Shown here in pieces: positions 25,043-34,162 of a DNA stretch of 64,000 bases. The notes beneath the pieces are model-generated. The model was not told the origin of the DNA, searched no databases, and worked only from the letters and a program-made list of their open reading frames with translations. Every line of letters starts with the position of its first letter. The first letter of the stretch is position 1. The position numbers and the translations under genes were made by a program. The DNA is taken from assembly GCA_002480565.1 (NCBI GenBank), contig DLCK01000052.1, positions 22,761-86,760 of the forward strand. The letters are read 5' to 3'. This DNA is from Phycisphaerales bacterium UBA7800 (GTDB lineage: Bacteria > Planctomycetota > Phycisphaerae > Phycisphaerales > Phycisphaeraceae).

Positions 25043-26790
25043 TATGCACTCTCCTTGACTTTGGCGGTGGTGGAGGCCATCTGCGTGGTAAACAGGTGTC
25101 GGTAGCGACTCTTGGAGTTACTCATCAATTGGGCATGCGTTCCTTGCTCGAGGATACGTCCCTTGTCGAGTACCACGATGATGTCAGCATGCACGATGGT
25201 CGAAAGACGATGTGCGATGATGAACGTGGTGCGGTTTTCCATGACACGGTTGAGCGCCTTTTGGATCAAGGCCTCGGACTGCGGGTCCAGGCTGCTGGTC
25301 GCTTCATCGAGAATCAGAATGGTCGGGTCCTTGAGGATGGCTCGAGCGATACACAGGCGTTGACGTTCACCGACTGAAAGCTTGGAACCTTCTTCGCCCA
25401 GGAGCGTGTGAACACCATTGGGCAGGCGTTCGATAATGCTTGAGAGTTCGGCCATCTTGGCTGCTTTTTCGATGCGCTCAATACTGGCGTTTGGATCGCC
25501 GTAGGCAATGTTATTGGCAAGCGTGTCATCGAGCACGATGGGATCCTGAGGCACCATCGCCAGATGATTGCGATACCAACGTGTGTCCAGGTCGTTGATG
25601 TCATGACCATCAATGAGCAGGCGTCCGCCAACGGGTTTGTAATAGTGATAGATCAGGCTGATGCTCGTGGATTTACCACAGCCGGTCTCGCCGACAAAGG
25701 CGACAATCTGCCCCGGCTGAACATCAAGGTTGATGTTTTTAAGAACCGGGGTGTCAGGTTCATATTGGAAGCTCAGATCGTCAAACGTGACTTGCCCGCG
25801 AAGTTCAGGGAGTTTCTTGCCAGCCTTTTCGGTGAAGTCACGCTCGGCTTGGATGAGTTCGACAATACGATCCAGCGAAATTTTGGTCTGCTCAAGTTGG
25901 TTGGACAGTTCAGCAAGCTGGACAGCAGGTTGCAGGAGTCTCCATGTATAGGAAGAGACAGCAATGACGGTCCCGTATTGGAAATTGCCACGGATCACAA
26001 GGTAGGTGCCAAAGAGTTGGACGGTGGCAAAGGTCGCCCATGTCAATGCCGAGGAGGACATACCGTAGGCATTGTTGAGTTGACGGAACCGGTGATGAAC
26101 CCGTTCGGTGAGGAAGTTGGCCCGGGTGAACATGCGACGTTCGGCACGTTGTGAGTTGTACGCCTGAACGACGATGCTGCCTGCCAATCGCTCTTGTGCG
26201 CGGCCTGAGAGTCGGTCCATTTTGGATCGCACACGTTTCTGGACTGTGCGTATCCGTCTGACGAACCACTTGTAGTTCACGACATACATACTCACACCGA
26301 AGATGACGATCAGTGTCAGTTGCCAGCTTAGCCAGAACATGACGATCACGGCGATCAGTGCGGTGACCAGTTGGGATGCCAGGCCGATCATCTGCCCGCT
26401 GAAGATGGTTTGGACTTGTTCGATATCACCGCGCAGGCGTTCCATGAGCTTGCCGGTGGGGGTGTTTTGCAGGTAGCGGACCGAGAGGTTTTGGACCGCG
26501 CGGTAGAGTGTGAGTCGCATGTCAAAGACGATGCGTTGACTGGTCATGATGACGCTGTAGTTGCCGATGGACTGCATCAGTCCGCTGACCCAGGGTAGCG
26601 CCAGTGACAGGATCATCAAGGGGCCAAGCAGCGCATAGCGTCCTTTGCCGATGACTTGATCCACGACCGCCGCAAGGATCAGCGGGGGCAGCAGGGTCAG
26701 CAGGGTGACACCAAGAACCATCACCACTGCCAGGATTGCCCTGGCGCGGTATTTGATGATTGACTGAACTAGAAAATGGACAGAGCTCAT
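25042..26790 (-). CDS. Half ABC exporter, subunit with non-canonical signature
   Basis: About 582 residues: six membrane helices (about 20-310) then an ATPase with Walker A GETGCGKST, Q-loop VPQD, signature KLSVGERQRL, Walker B ILILDEATSSLD (catalytic Glu present) and H-loop IAHRLS. The signature has V and E where the family has G and Q. Together with the partner's Asp after Walker B, this gives one consensus and one degenerate ATP site, as in known heterodimeric exporters (TM287/288, TmrAB). First gene of the export operon. I prefer the ATG at 26790; a TTG at 26814 is possible, with GGAG too close to it. Confidence 0.9.
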   Translation of the reverse strand: MSSVHFLVQSIIKYRARAILAVVMVLGVTLLTLLPPLILAAVVDQVIGKGRYALLGPLMILSLALPWVSGLMQSIGNYSVIMTSQRIVFDMRLTLYRAVQNLSVRYLQNTPTGKLMERLRGDIEQVQTIFSGQMIGLASQLVTALIAVIVMFWLSWQLTLIVIFGVSMYVVNYKWFVRRIRTVQKRVRSKMDRLSGRAQERLAGSIVVQAYNSQRAERRMFTRANFLTERVHHRFRQLNNAYGMSSSALTWATFATVQLFGTYLVIRGNFQYGTVIAVSSYTWRLLQPAVQLAELSNQLEQTKISLDRIVELIQAERDFTEKAGKKLPELRGQVTFDDLSFQYEPDTPVLKNINLDVQPGQIVAFVGETGCGKSTSISLIYHYYKPVGGRLLIDGHDINDLDTRWYRNHLAMVPQDPIVLDDTLANNIAYGDPNASIERIEKAAKMAELSSIIERLPNGVHTLLGEEGSKLSVGERQRLCIARAILKDPTILILDEATSSLDPQSEALIQKALNRVMENRTTFIIAHRLSTIVHADIIVVLDKGRILEQGTHAQLMSNSKSRYRHLFTTQMASTTAKVKESA

Positions 26791-27356
26791 GGCGTGGCCA
26801 TTTGCGGTCTGCAAAACTCCATTGGCTTGTGTAACGATGATGAACCCGTCTCAGATCGATTGGTGTCGATCCTTTCCAGGGCTCAGACTGGACGATGCGG
26901 CAATCCGTGAATTGTCATTAATCCTCAGGGGACTTCCAACATTTTGGTGTGCTTGACTACATATTTAACTCACCTGACGAAGCTTTTTGCTCAGCGTTTA
27001 TTGCCGGCTTGACGTCCCTGTACCAGCCGGTGCTTTGCAAATGCCTGCTCCGAGCAACAATTCCTTTTCCTACTTTCTAAGTTAGTTTTGTAATCGGAAT
27101 TTTCCATAGGTAGCACGTATGTTTTGTGAAAAAAGTTAAAAAAAGCGCCTCACACCTGCTCGGAATGCTTCAAAATAAGGATTGGCCGAAAGGCATTTTG
27201 CTCGAATTAATGTCGTTGGTTGCATTCCTGCAAGACCAATGATTTGCTGTCGCCAAGTGTTTGCAGTCAGCCGGTACATGGTTGCAATCACCTGATCCAT
27301 CTTGATGAGCATCGTCTGATTTATGCCGATTCACCAACCTGCATTACAATCTGCCC
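26791..27356. other. 566-base region between divergent operons, no gene seen
   Basis: Carries the leaders of the ABC export operon (minus) and pdxH (plus). A hairpin CCGGCT/AGCCGG lies at 27004-27030 and an AT-rich run at 27060-27150 that could hold promoters. No frame of useful length and no recognised riboswitch were found. The size leaves room for a small RNA, but nothing specific supports one. Confidence 0.5.
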
Positions 27357-27998
27357 ATGAGTAATCTCGGTGACATACGGCGTGATTTTGACCAGCAGGG
27401 CTTGCGACGCAGCCAGTTGCTATCCAACCCCCTTAAGCAGTTTGAGTCTTGGCTGGATGAAGCGATCAAGGCTGACATCACAGACCCGACTGCGATGACT
27501 TTGGCGACTGCCGATCAAAACGGCAGACCGACTGCACGGATCGTGCTTCTCAAGGGGCTGGATGAACAGGGACTGTGTTTTTACACCCATTACCACAGCA
27601 ACAAAGCCAGGCAGATTGCTGCCAACCCCCAGGGCGCTTTGGTCTTCTTTTGGCCAGCGATGGATCGGCAGATTCGCTTTGAGGGTGCGATCCAAAAGGT
27701 CAGTCGGCAGCAGTCGCAGGCCTACTTTCAAAGCCGTCCGCTTGGATCACAAATCAGTGCTACAGCATCGGATCAAAGTCAGCCCGTAGGCAGTCGAGAA
27801 CTTTTGGAACAACGCGCAGAGGAGATTGCCCGACAAGCGGAAAAGGCCGCCTTGCAACTGCCCGACTTCTGGGGTGGTTATCGCCTGATACCCGATCGAG
27901 CCGAGTTCTGGGTTGGGCGGCCAAGTCGTCTGCATGACCGGTTTGAATACAGCCTGCAAGCCGATGGCAATTGGCAAATTCAACGCCTATGTCCATAA
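27357..27998 (+). CDS. pdxH: Pyridoxamine 5'-phosphate oxidase
   Basis: A 213-residue PdxH. The core shows DPTAMTLATADQNGRPTARIVLLKG, FYTHYHSNKARQIAANP, FFWPAMDRQIRFEG, QSRPLGSQISATAS, and the C-terminal FWVGRPSRLHDRFEY that closes the active site. It oxidises pyridoxamine or pyridoxine phosphate to PLP with FMN and oxygen in the cytoplasm. Length is normal for the family. The gene is single; downstream is a convergent histidine kinase gene. Confidence 0.97.
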   Translation: MSNLGDIRRDFDQQGLRRSQLLSNPLKQFESWLDEAIKADITDPTAMTLATADQNGRPTARIVLLKGLDEQGLCFYTHYHSNKARQIAANPQGALVFFWPAMDRQIRFEGAIQKVSRQQSQAYFQSRPLGSQISATASDQSQPVGSRELLEQRAEEIARQAEKAALQLPDFWGGYRLIPDRAEFWVGRPSRLHDRFEYSLQADGNWQIQRLCP

Positions 27999-28007
27999 GT
28001 CCGATCC

Positions 28008-28054
28008 GTCTCATCGACTGAGACATTAACGGAATCAGCGTGAAATGCCGTTAA
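28008..28054. terminator. Paired hairpins between convergent genes, possible terminator
   Basis: GTCTCA/TGAGAC (28008-28024) and TTAACGG/CCGTTAA (28026-28054) lie between pdxH and the convergent histidine kinase, the second spanning the kinase stop. Neither is followed by a strong T-tract, so termination is only suggested by position. Confidence 0.35.
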
Positions 28055-30398
28055 GAATCTCCAGAAGGTGTCCGGCTAATTCGCGCATCGGCATGGGTTG
28101 TCTGAGCAGTAACGCATGACTGGCGTATGCCATCGGTGTTGGGGGGGTATTGCGATCCGTCATCAAAACCCATTTGTAATCCGGCTGACGTTCTTGGAGA
28201 ACTTTGCAGATCGATTCGGTGGGCAGGTTCCCCGGCACGTCGTCACAGACCAATAAGTCGATGACAAGATCCGGTTCTTCGATGAGTAATGTTTCAAGAT
28301 GCTGCATGTCCGCGACACCATGGACTGTCACCTGTTGATCACTGAGCATGGTTTGCAGAACCTGCTTGAGCATGTCATCAGTCTGTACGAGAACCATGTG
28401 GCGATGCCCCGCAGCGATTGTGGTGTCCGAAGGGGCTGTTGTTGAAAGGCAATTGATTCCTGGGAAGGTGATCTTAAACCGTGTCCCATTACCCGGTTCA
28501 GATTGAACTCTGATTCTTGCCTGATGATCGGTGATAATCCCATGAGCGACCGCCAGGCCCAGGCCGGTTCCCTGGCTGCGTGATTTGGTGGTGTAGAACG
28601 GATCGAAGAGACGTTGACGGGTTTGTTCATCCATGCCCACGCCGGTGTCGCAGACCCATAAATTCAAAAGTGGTCGGCGGCCTTCACAGCTTTCAGTTTC
28701 CAAAATCAGTGACAGCGTCCCGCCATCAGGCATTGCATCGCGCGCGTTGACGACCAGATTCATCAGCAATTGCTGTATCTCCGAAGGGTCGGCATTGATT
28801 TGTAATGGACATTGAGTTTTGTCCATAACTTGAACTTTGATTGTCGCAGGTATCAGAGGCTTGAGGGTTTGGAGACTTTGTTCGATGATCTGCATCAGAT
28901 CCACATGTTGTCGGTGGCCATTGGTTTGTCGTGCAAAGGTCAGCAGACTTCGTGTCATCCCAGTGGATTGGCGGATGGCCTGATGAATGTTCTTTAATGC
29001 CTTGGTCGGATCCTGCCCCTTGTCATATTGCGTCTGAGCCATGTCCAGATAACTTTCAATGGCTAAGAGCAGGTTGTTAAAGTCATGGGCAACACCACTG
29101 GCCAAGGTGCCGATGGCTTGGAGTTTCTGTGCTTGACGCAGACGGTCTTCAAGTTGTTCGTGTTGCTGCTGGGCTTTGAGTTGTGGGGAAAGGTCTTCGA
29201 TTTGGTTGATGCAGTATTGGGGTTTGCCTTGCGCATCGCGGACAACGGTGACGGTGATCTGACACCAGACTTCGTGGCCGTCTTTGTGAAGGTATCGTTT
29301 TTTGGTGCTGTGGCGTGTGGCTGCTGAGTTGGTCAACATTTCCGCGAACTTTTTACAGGTGTCAGTGTCCATGTCCGGGGCGATGTCAAAGAAGGTCTTG
29401 TCGATGAGTTCTGACCAGCGATAGCCGAGCATTCTGCAAAAGCGATTATTGATCTGCAGAAACTTGCCATCAGGCGTTGCCAAAACCATCCCCATCGGTG
29501 CGTGGTCAAATGCCAGATGGAATCGGTATTCGCTTTCGCGTAATGCGGTCATGGTTTTTCGCTGCTGAGTGGTGTCGATGAAGCTCACGACCGCGCCTAA
29601 GCATAACCGCGTCTGTTGATCAACCACAGGCATGGCTGAGAAGACACCCCAACTCTCCGTGCCACATTGGCATTGGATTCCCAACGTGGTTTCTTCTTCG
29701 CGTTGCAACAGGTCCATGCAACGGTAGCCCGGCCAGTGTGATTTCAAGTTCCCTTTGGTGTTGTCCTCAAGGAGTAATTTGCAGTGTTCACTCCATTGAT
29801 AGCATCGCTCCTGCTCATCAAATTGGAGACAGAAAAACTTGATCGCCTGCTCATTGGCAAACACAATCCGCTTTTGAGCATCATGTCGAATCACCCCGCC
29901 GGGTAAGACCTGCATGATCGCTTCGTTTAGTGCGTCACTTTGATGTAGTGCTTTACGCGTGCTCAAGTCACGGGCATGGATTAATAACGCAGGCTGACTG
30001 TTGTACAGAATCTGTGTGGTGATTAATTCCACAGGAATGCGACGGCCGGACTTATGCAGGCTAAACCCCTCGTACATCTGCATGCGACCTTCAACGAATT
30101 TGGAGTATTCCCGCTGGACCAGATCTCTTTGATCCTCTGGCACAAGTTCCAGGACATGAATGCCCACCAACTCCTCGCGCGTCATCCCGTGAAGGCGACA
30201 TGCCTGCTTATTGACATCCAGTACGTACCCATCGAGTGACTCAATGAAAATCGCGTCCGGTGCATGTTCAAGCAGATAACCAAGACCAGGTTCACTGTTG
30301 ACGGTGTTTAGGCTTTGGGGCATAGGTGTGTCCAATTGGGTTTGTTGTTCATGATACACCCCCGTTAGAGCCATGTCTTTGTGAATCTCAACAGCCAC
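28035..30398 (-). CDS. PAS-domain hybrid sensor histidine kinase
   Basis: A 787-residue soluble sensor kinase. Three PAS domains are visible (about 40-150, 155-275, 285-405: APDAIFIESLDGYVLDVN; a middle copy; APMGMVLATPDGKFLQIN). The dimerisation helix has GVAHDFNNLLLAI with phospho-acceptor H438. The ATPase shows NLVVNARDAMPDGG, CDTGVGMDEQ and TGLGLAVAHGI. A receiver-like region follows (about 670-785) with LLVCDDVPG in the place of the phospho-Asp. No membrane segment, so it senses a cytoplasmic signal. No response regulator is next to it. The frame starts with GTG at 30398; the ATG at 30323 (MPQSL) with GGA upstream is another option. Confidence 0.88.
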   Translation of the reverse strand: MAVEIHKDMALTGVYHEQQTQLDTPMPQSLNTVNSEPGLGYLLEHAPDAIFIESLDGYVLDVNKQACRLHGMTREELVGIHVLELVPEDQRDLVQREYSKFVEGRMQMYEGFSLHKSGRRIPVELITTQILYNSQPALLIHARDLSTRKALHQSDALNEAIMQVLPGGVIRHDAQKRIVFANEQAIKFFCLQFDEQERCYQWSEHCKLLLEDNTKGNLKSHWPGYRCMDLLQREEETTLGIQCQCGTESWGVFSAMPVVDQQTRLCLGAVVSFIDTTQQRKTMTALRESEYRFHLAFDHAPMGMVLATPDGKFLQINNRFCRMLGYRWSELIDKTFFDIAPDMDTDTCKKFAEMLTNSAATRHSTKKRYLHKDGHEVWCQITVTVVRDAQGKPQYCINQIEDLSPQLKAQQQHEQLEDRLRQAQKLQAIGTLASGVAHDFNNLLLAIESYLDMAQTQYDKGQDPTKALKNIHQAIRQSTGMTRSLLTFARQTNGHRQHVDLMQIIEQSLQTLKPLIPATIKVQVMDKTQCPLQINADPSEIQQLLMNLVVNARDAMPDGGTLSLILETESCEGRRPLLNLWVCDTGVGMDEQTRQRLFDPFYTTKSRSQGTGLGLAVAHGIITDHQARIRVQSEPGNGTRFKITFPGINCLSTTAPSDTTIAAGHRHMVLVQTDDMLKQVLQTMLSDQQVTVHGVADMQHLETLLIEEPDLVIDLLVCDDVPGNLPTESICKVLQERQPDYKWVLMTDRNTPPTPMAYASHALLLRQPMPMRELAGHLLEILNGISR

Positions 30399-30531
30399 AA
30401 CGGATACCAGCGGCTTTGCCAGCGATGGATGGGCGTTTGGGTATCCATCATTTGCCTGATGTTTGAATAGTGAACATGGGTCAGAGGGCGAACTTTGGAC
30501 CTCAACTGGCCTTTATGCCGATAACTGATGC

Positions 30532-31704
30532 ATGCTGCGCTTTGGACACATTCTGCAATTACTTGTCATGGCTCTGTTGGGGCTTGGGCTGATTATGGTC
30601 CACTCCGCAGGCAGTCGCATCGGCATGGGAGACGATGTCCTGCAATACATTCAGTGGCGTCAGTGGCTCTACGCTGGCATGGCGCTGCTTGCAATGTTTG
30701 TCGCATCACGATTGGATATTCGATCCATCTGCATGACGCGACGAGGCCTTTGGCACCCATTGCTATGGGCATTGCTGTTAATGTTCGGATGTATGGCAGC
30801 GACCTTTATCCCTGGCATCGCTCGCACCGTCAACGGCTCATCCCGCTGGCTGTTCCTGGGCGTTGGCAAAGTGGGCATCAGCATCCAACCCAGTGAAATG
30901 GCCAAGCTGCTGATGGTACTCGCCATCGCGTGGTGGGCGACCCGCAAGGCCGGTGTCATGCACCGATTCATCTGGGGCTTACTCCCCATTCTCATGCTCG
31001 TGGGTTTGACCTGTGCGGTGATTATTCTCGAAGACCTTGGCACAGGTGTTCTCATCGGCGCGGTCTGTGTGGTCTTGCTCATCAGTAGCGGGGCTCGCAT
31101 CTGGCATCTGGTTGCACTGAGCCCCATCGTCATCGGCGGACTCATCGCTGCGATCATGCATAGCCCGTATCGCGTCGCTCGATTGCTTGCTTTTATGGAC
31201 CCCTGGGCAGACCCGCAAGGCACCGGCTATCACCCGATCCAATCCATGCTCGCCATTGCAATGGGGGGAACGACCGGTCGCGGACTGGGGGGCGGGATTC
31301 AGAAATTCGGCTACCTGCCTGAAGACACCACCGACTTTATCTTTGCCACCATCTGCGAAGAACTCGGACTCACCGGCGCGTTTGTCGTTGTCGGCTTGTT
31401 CCTCTGTCTGATCTGGACGGCATGGACGATTGCATCCCAATGCCGCGACCCATTTGGCCGCATTCTTGGCATGGGTGTCTTACTGACCGTGGGCATGCAG
31501 GCTGCCATGAATCTGGCAGTCGTCACCGTCATGGTTCCCACCAAAGGTATCGCACTGCCACTGGTGAGTTCCGGTGGCACAGGTTGGATTCTCACCGCCT
31601 TCGCCTTGGGTTTGGTCGTCTCCCTGGACAACGCCTATAACCTCGAACATCCCTTGGAAACAGAAATCGCTCAGGACTCTGCGACCCACGCCGTCGCTGC
31701 CTGA
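30532..31704 (+). CDS. ftsW: SEDS-family peptidoglycan glycosyltransferase (FtsW/RodA)
   Basis: A 390-residue membrane protein with about ten helices. SEDS marks are NGSSRWLFLGVGKVGISIQPSEMAKL in the first half, ILEDLGTG, the large loop with GTGYHPIQSMLAIAMGGTTGRGLG, FIFATICEELGLTGA, and PTKGIALPLVSSGGTG near the end. These proteins polymerise lipid II together with a class B PBP. The sequence is closer in style to FtsW than RodA by the loop motifs, but that is a judgement by eye. No mur, fts or PBP gene is adjacent, so it lies outside a division cluster. A strong terminator follows. Confidence 0.9.
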   Translation: MLRFGHILQLLVMALLGLGLIMVHSAGSRIGMGDDVLQYIQWRQWLYAGMALLAMFVASRLDIRSICMTRRGLWHPLLWALLLMFGCMAATFIPGIARTVNGSSRWLFLGVGKVGISIQPSEMAKLLMVLAIAWWATRKAGVMHRFIWGLLPILMLVGLTCAVIILEDLGTGVLIGAVCVVLLISSGARIWHLVALSPIVIGGLIAAIMHSPYRVARLLAFMDPWADPQGTGYHPIQSMLAIAMGGTTGRGLGGGIQKFGYLPEDTTDFIFATICEELGLTGAFVVVGLFLCLIWTAWTIASQCRDPFGRILGMGVLLTVGMQAAMNLAVVTVMVPTKGIALPLVSSGGTGWILTAFALGLVVSLDNAYNLEHPLETEIAQDSATHAVAA

Positions 31705-31728
31705 TTCCCCCGATGCATCAGTGAAAAT

Positions 31729-31766
31729 CGCAGGTGTCACCTTTGTGAGACATCTGCGGTTTTTTT
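31729..31766 (+). terminator. Rho-independent terminator of ftsW
   Basis: Stem CGCAGGTGTC/GACATCTGCG (one G-T type mismatch) with a 10-base loop, followed by seven T, 25 bases past the ftsW stop. Confidence 0.9.
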
Positions 31767-31832
31767 ATGTCAGGTACTGACCGGCATCAAGTATTTTGTG
31801 GATGTCTTGCGTCAAAGCAAAGTGGAAATTAC

Positions 31833-31863
31833 AAGGCATGACAACATCACGTTGCCATGCCTT
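31833..31863 (-). terminator. Strong hairpin after the GH16 gene
   Basis: AAGGCATG pairs with CATGCCTT, with an inner CAAC/GTTG helix. It lies 58 bases past the GH16 stop on the minus strand. The T-tract is weak (GTAATTT), so it is a probable but not ideal terminator. Confidence 0.5.
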
Positions 31864-31920
31864 GGGTTTGAATTGAGATTTGAATTCGCTGCGACACTAC
31901 GTGTCGCTGAGGCTTGATTT

Positions 31921-33813
31921 TTATGGCTGCTTATATCCATCGACATCCGAGGCTAACTCTTTGAGTTGCCAGGCGCGGACGTAGTCGATGGTGAAATCGG
32001 CTGGAAGCTTTGAATCATCCAATGGGTCGTTATCCCAACCGCCGGTGACCAGATCGAACATCAGGTCCATGGGCTGATTGCAGACACGTTCGTTTTCCCA
32101 GCGCCCGACTTCTTGGCCTTGTGCGTAGTAGACGAGTTTACCCGGTAGCCAGAGGACGCCGGCGGTGATGAATCCGTCTTTGTCGGGCTTGGCATAGATG
32201 CAGGTTGAGCCGATGGCTTTGTGTCCTTTTTTGTAACCGTCCCAGTGCATGGCCACGTTGTAGCGATGGGGCCCCCAACGGGTGAGGTGTTCCATGATGT
32301 CGAATTCCATGCCACCTTTGGCGGTATCTTGACGGACCCATTGCGGGCCGGTTTCGACGCCACGGTCGGGCATCATCCAAAAGGCAGGCCAGAGTCCGGG
32401 GGCGGTTGGGAGTTTCATGCGGGCTTCGAAGTAGCCGTACTTTTGTACCCATTTACCATAGGAGTCCATGAAGCCGACTTGGTAGTCGGTGACCCGTTTG
32501 TGGTTGGGATCGTCATTGTGGTGTCCGCGTTTTTTGCTCATGCGCAAACGTACCATGCCGTCACCCAGGACAATGCCGTCTTTGGAGAAGTGGCTTCGTT
32601 TGTCCCAGTAATTTGGAGCATAGATTCGCCAGAGTTTTTCGTTGAGAACTGAGCCGTCGAAGTTTTCATCAAGTGTCTGTGTCCAGTTGCCATCGACGGG
32701 GGGCCGCTTACCCAACCATGCGGGGATGTCGGCAGTGACCAACTCTGCGGTCATGGATTGGACGGTGAATTGCTGGCCGGCTTTGGGATCGGTGGTGGTG
32801 ATGTCGATGGCACGGACCTGATGACTGGTCATGCGTGTGCCGGACTTCTTGGCATCATCGCCGTTCCATGTTTGCTTCTTGATAAACGGCACGATGACTG
32901 TCGTCGTTTGACCGGGTGATACCGCTTTGTCGGCTTGCGCCCAATTGGTATTGCCGCCTCTGGTTTTGATAAGAAATTTAGGGGTCACCGGCATCTTGCC
33001 CGTGTTCTTGACTGCTATGCTCAGTTGCAGATAGCGGTTGAGATTCCACAGTCCCATCAGCGGTTTGTAGCTGGCCAACGCATCGTTTTTATCTTTGGTA
33101 ATGCGGACCTCCACTTGCTCACCTTGCATGGTGACCGTGGCTTCACGCAGATAAAATTGCTTGGCAGGGTCGATCTTGATGCCTTTGCCCAGAATGATGC
33201 CATCCTTGGGAATGATGCGGACGTTTTCAGGTTTTACGGGGGGCTTTTCACCGGGCTTGCCACCTGCGACGATGGAGTCGACACGGATTTTGACACCTTC
33301 TTCGTTTTTGACCTTGCCGGTAAAGAGCATGATCTGGGTGATCTTTGAAGCATCGAGTTTGTAGGAAGGTTTGCCTCCATAGGAAAAGCCAAAGCGAAGG
33401 ATGCCGGTTATGGTTTGTCCCGGTGCGATGTAAAAGTTCTCGGTGTTCCAGGGACTTTTCTTCCAGTCACCGCCATTATCCACCCGCATGGCAACCATCG
33501 CACGCTTGGTCCCCAGGTTGGTTAGGACGACTTTGATATGTCCGTAGGCCGAGAGATCTAATGTCGGATCATACTTGTACTTGAAACCGGGATAACCCGC
33601 ATTTCCCTTTTCGATACTCATGATCAGACCTGGCTTGGCTGGTTCATTGCTATGAGCCAGTGAAACCTGATTGGAAACGGTCACTGCGGTATCAATGGCG
33701 GCAGCATTTGTCAGATCAATGACCGCCATGGTGTCCTGGGCTTGAATCCAACTTGTACAAAGCAGGATGGCAAGCATCCCGCACGCTCGTGTGACAAAAC
33801 CATGCATGTTCAT
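31921..33813 (-). CDS. Secreted GH16 endo-glycanase with N-terminal beta-sandwich modules
   Basis: A 630-residue secreted enzyme. Signal peptide about 1-25 (ends W-I-Q-A-Q-D). Two non-catalytic beta-rich modules fill roughly 26-360, the first with a carbohydrate-binding look (DLSAYGHIKVVLTNLGTKRAMVAM). The C-terminal GH16 domain (about 375-615) contains YGYFEARMKLPTAPGLWPAFW and the catalytic segment MEFDIME, with E503 as nucleophile and E508 as acid/base around D505. GH16 cleaves beta-1,3/1,4 glucans or galactans (laminarin, agar, carrageenan); the substrate here is not defined, but marine algal polysaccharide fits. A palindrome lies 80 bases upstream. M1 and M3 are both possible starts. Confidence 0.9.
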   Translation of the reverse strand: MNMHGFVTRACGMLAILLCTSWIQAQDTMAVIDLTNAAAIDTAVTVSNQVSLAHSNEPAKPGLIMSIEKGNAGYPGFKYKYDPTLDLSAYGHIKVVLTNLGTKRAMVAMRVDNGGDWKKSPWNTENFYIAPGQTITGILRFGFSYGGKPSYKLDASKITQIMLFTGKVKNEEGVKIRVDSIVAGGKPGEKPPVKPENVRIIPKDGIILGKGIKIDPAKQFYLREATVTMQGEQVEVRITKDKNDALASYKPLMGLWNLNRYLQLSIAVKNTGKMPVTPKFLIKTRGGNTNWAQADKAVSPGQTTTVIVPFIKKQTWNGDDAKKSGTRMTSHQVRAIDITTTDPKAGQQFTVQSMTAELVTADIPAWLGKRPPVDGNWTQTLDENFDGSVLNEKLWRIYAPNYWDKRSHFSKDGIVLGDGMVRLRMSKKRGHHNDDPNHKRVTDYQVGFMDSYGKWVQKYGYFEARMKLPTAPGLWPAFWMMPDRGVETGPQWVRQDTAKGGMEFDIMEHLTRWGPHRYNVAMHWDGYKKGHKAIGSTCIYAKPDKDGFITAGVLWLPGKLVYYAQGQEVGRWENERVCNQPMDLMFDLVTGGWDNDPLDDSKLPADFTIDYVRAWQLKELASDVDGYKQP

Positions 33814-34162
33814 GAACCTTATTGAAAGACAGAAATCAGTGGGTAGGTGGGCTAGGTGATGGTGGGTGTTAATTAAAGCTTTGGTTTTCTTAATTAAACC
33901 TTTAGTTTAATCAATCTTAGCTATGGCTTTAAGCAAGTCAACGAGCAATTGAGCAAAAGTTTGATCAGATGTGTGATATGGCTTGGAACTTGTTTGTTTT
34001 GGAAAGGATTTGCCATCTTAGTCAGTGAAGTGGTCCCTTGTGTCAGGAAGCAGAAACCTGCTTATTATTGCCATCTCACGCTTTTTCAGACATACACAGG
34101 TATTGAATACAACACGCCACGCGTTTCACAAACGCCCCAATCTCCCTTATCATGCCTCGACT
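33814..34162. other. 349-base region between divergent GH16 and purD
   Basis: Contains the AT-rich regulatory palindrome region 33869-33911 on the GH16 side. The purD side (33960-34162) is an open frame continuous with purD but without family similarity, so it is taken as leader, not coding. Confidence 0.5.
33893..33911. promoter_or_regulatory. Candidate LacI-type operator upstream of GH16
   Basis: Perfect inverted repeat ATTAAAC-N5-GTTTAAT. Immediately beside it (33870-33892) are further symmetric AT-rich words (TTAATTAA twice, AAAGCTTT). Located 80-98 bases before the GH16 start, in the position of a promoter or operator. No regulator gene is adjacent, so one of the LacI proteins elsewhere would have to bind it. 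Confidence 0.4.

Noticed and set aside
34025..34162. N-terminal extension of purD
   Set aside because: PurD family proteins start at the MILGSGGREH region; the added residues show no similarity and the resulting length would be too long.
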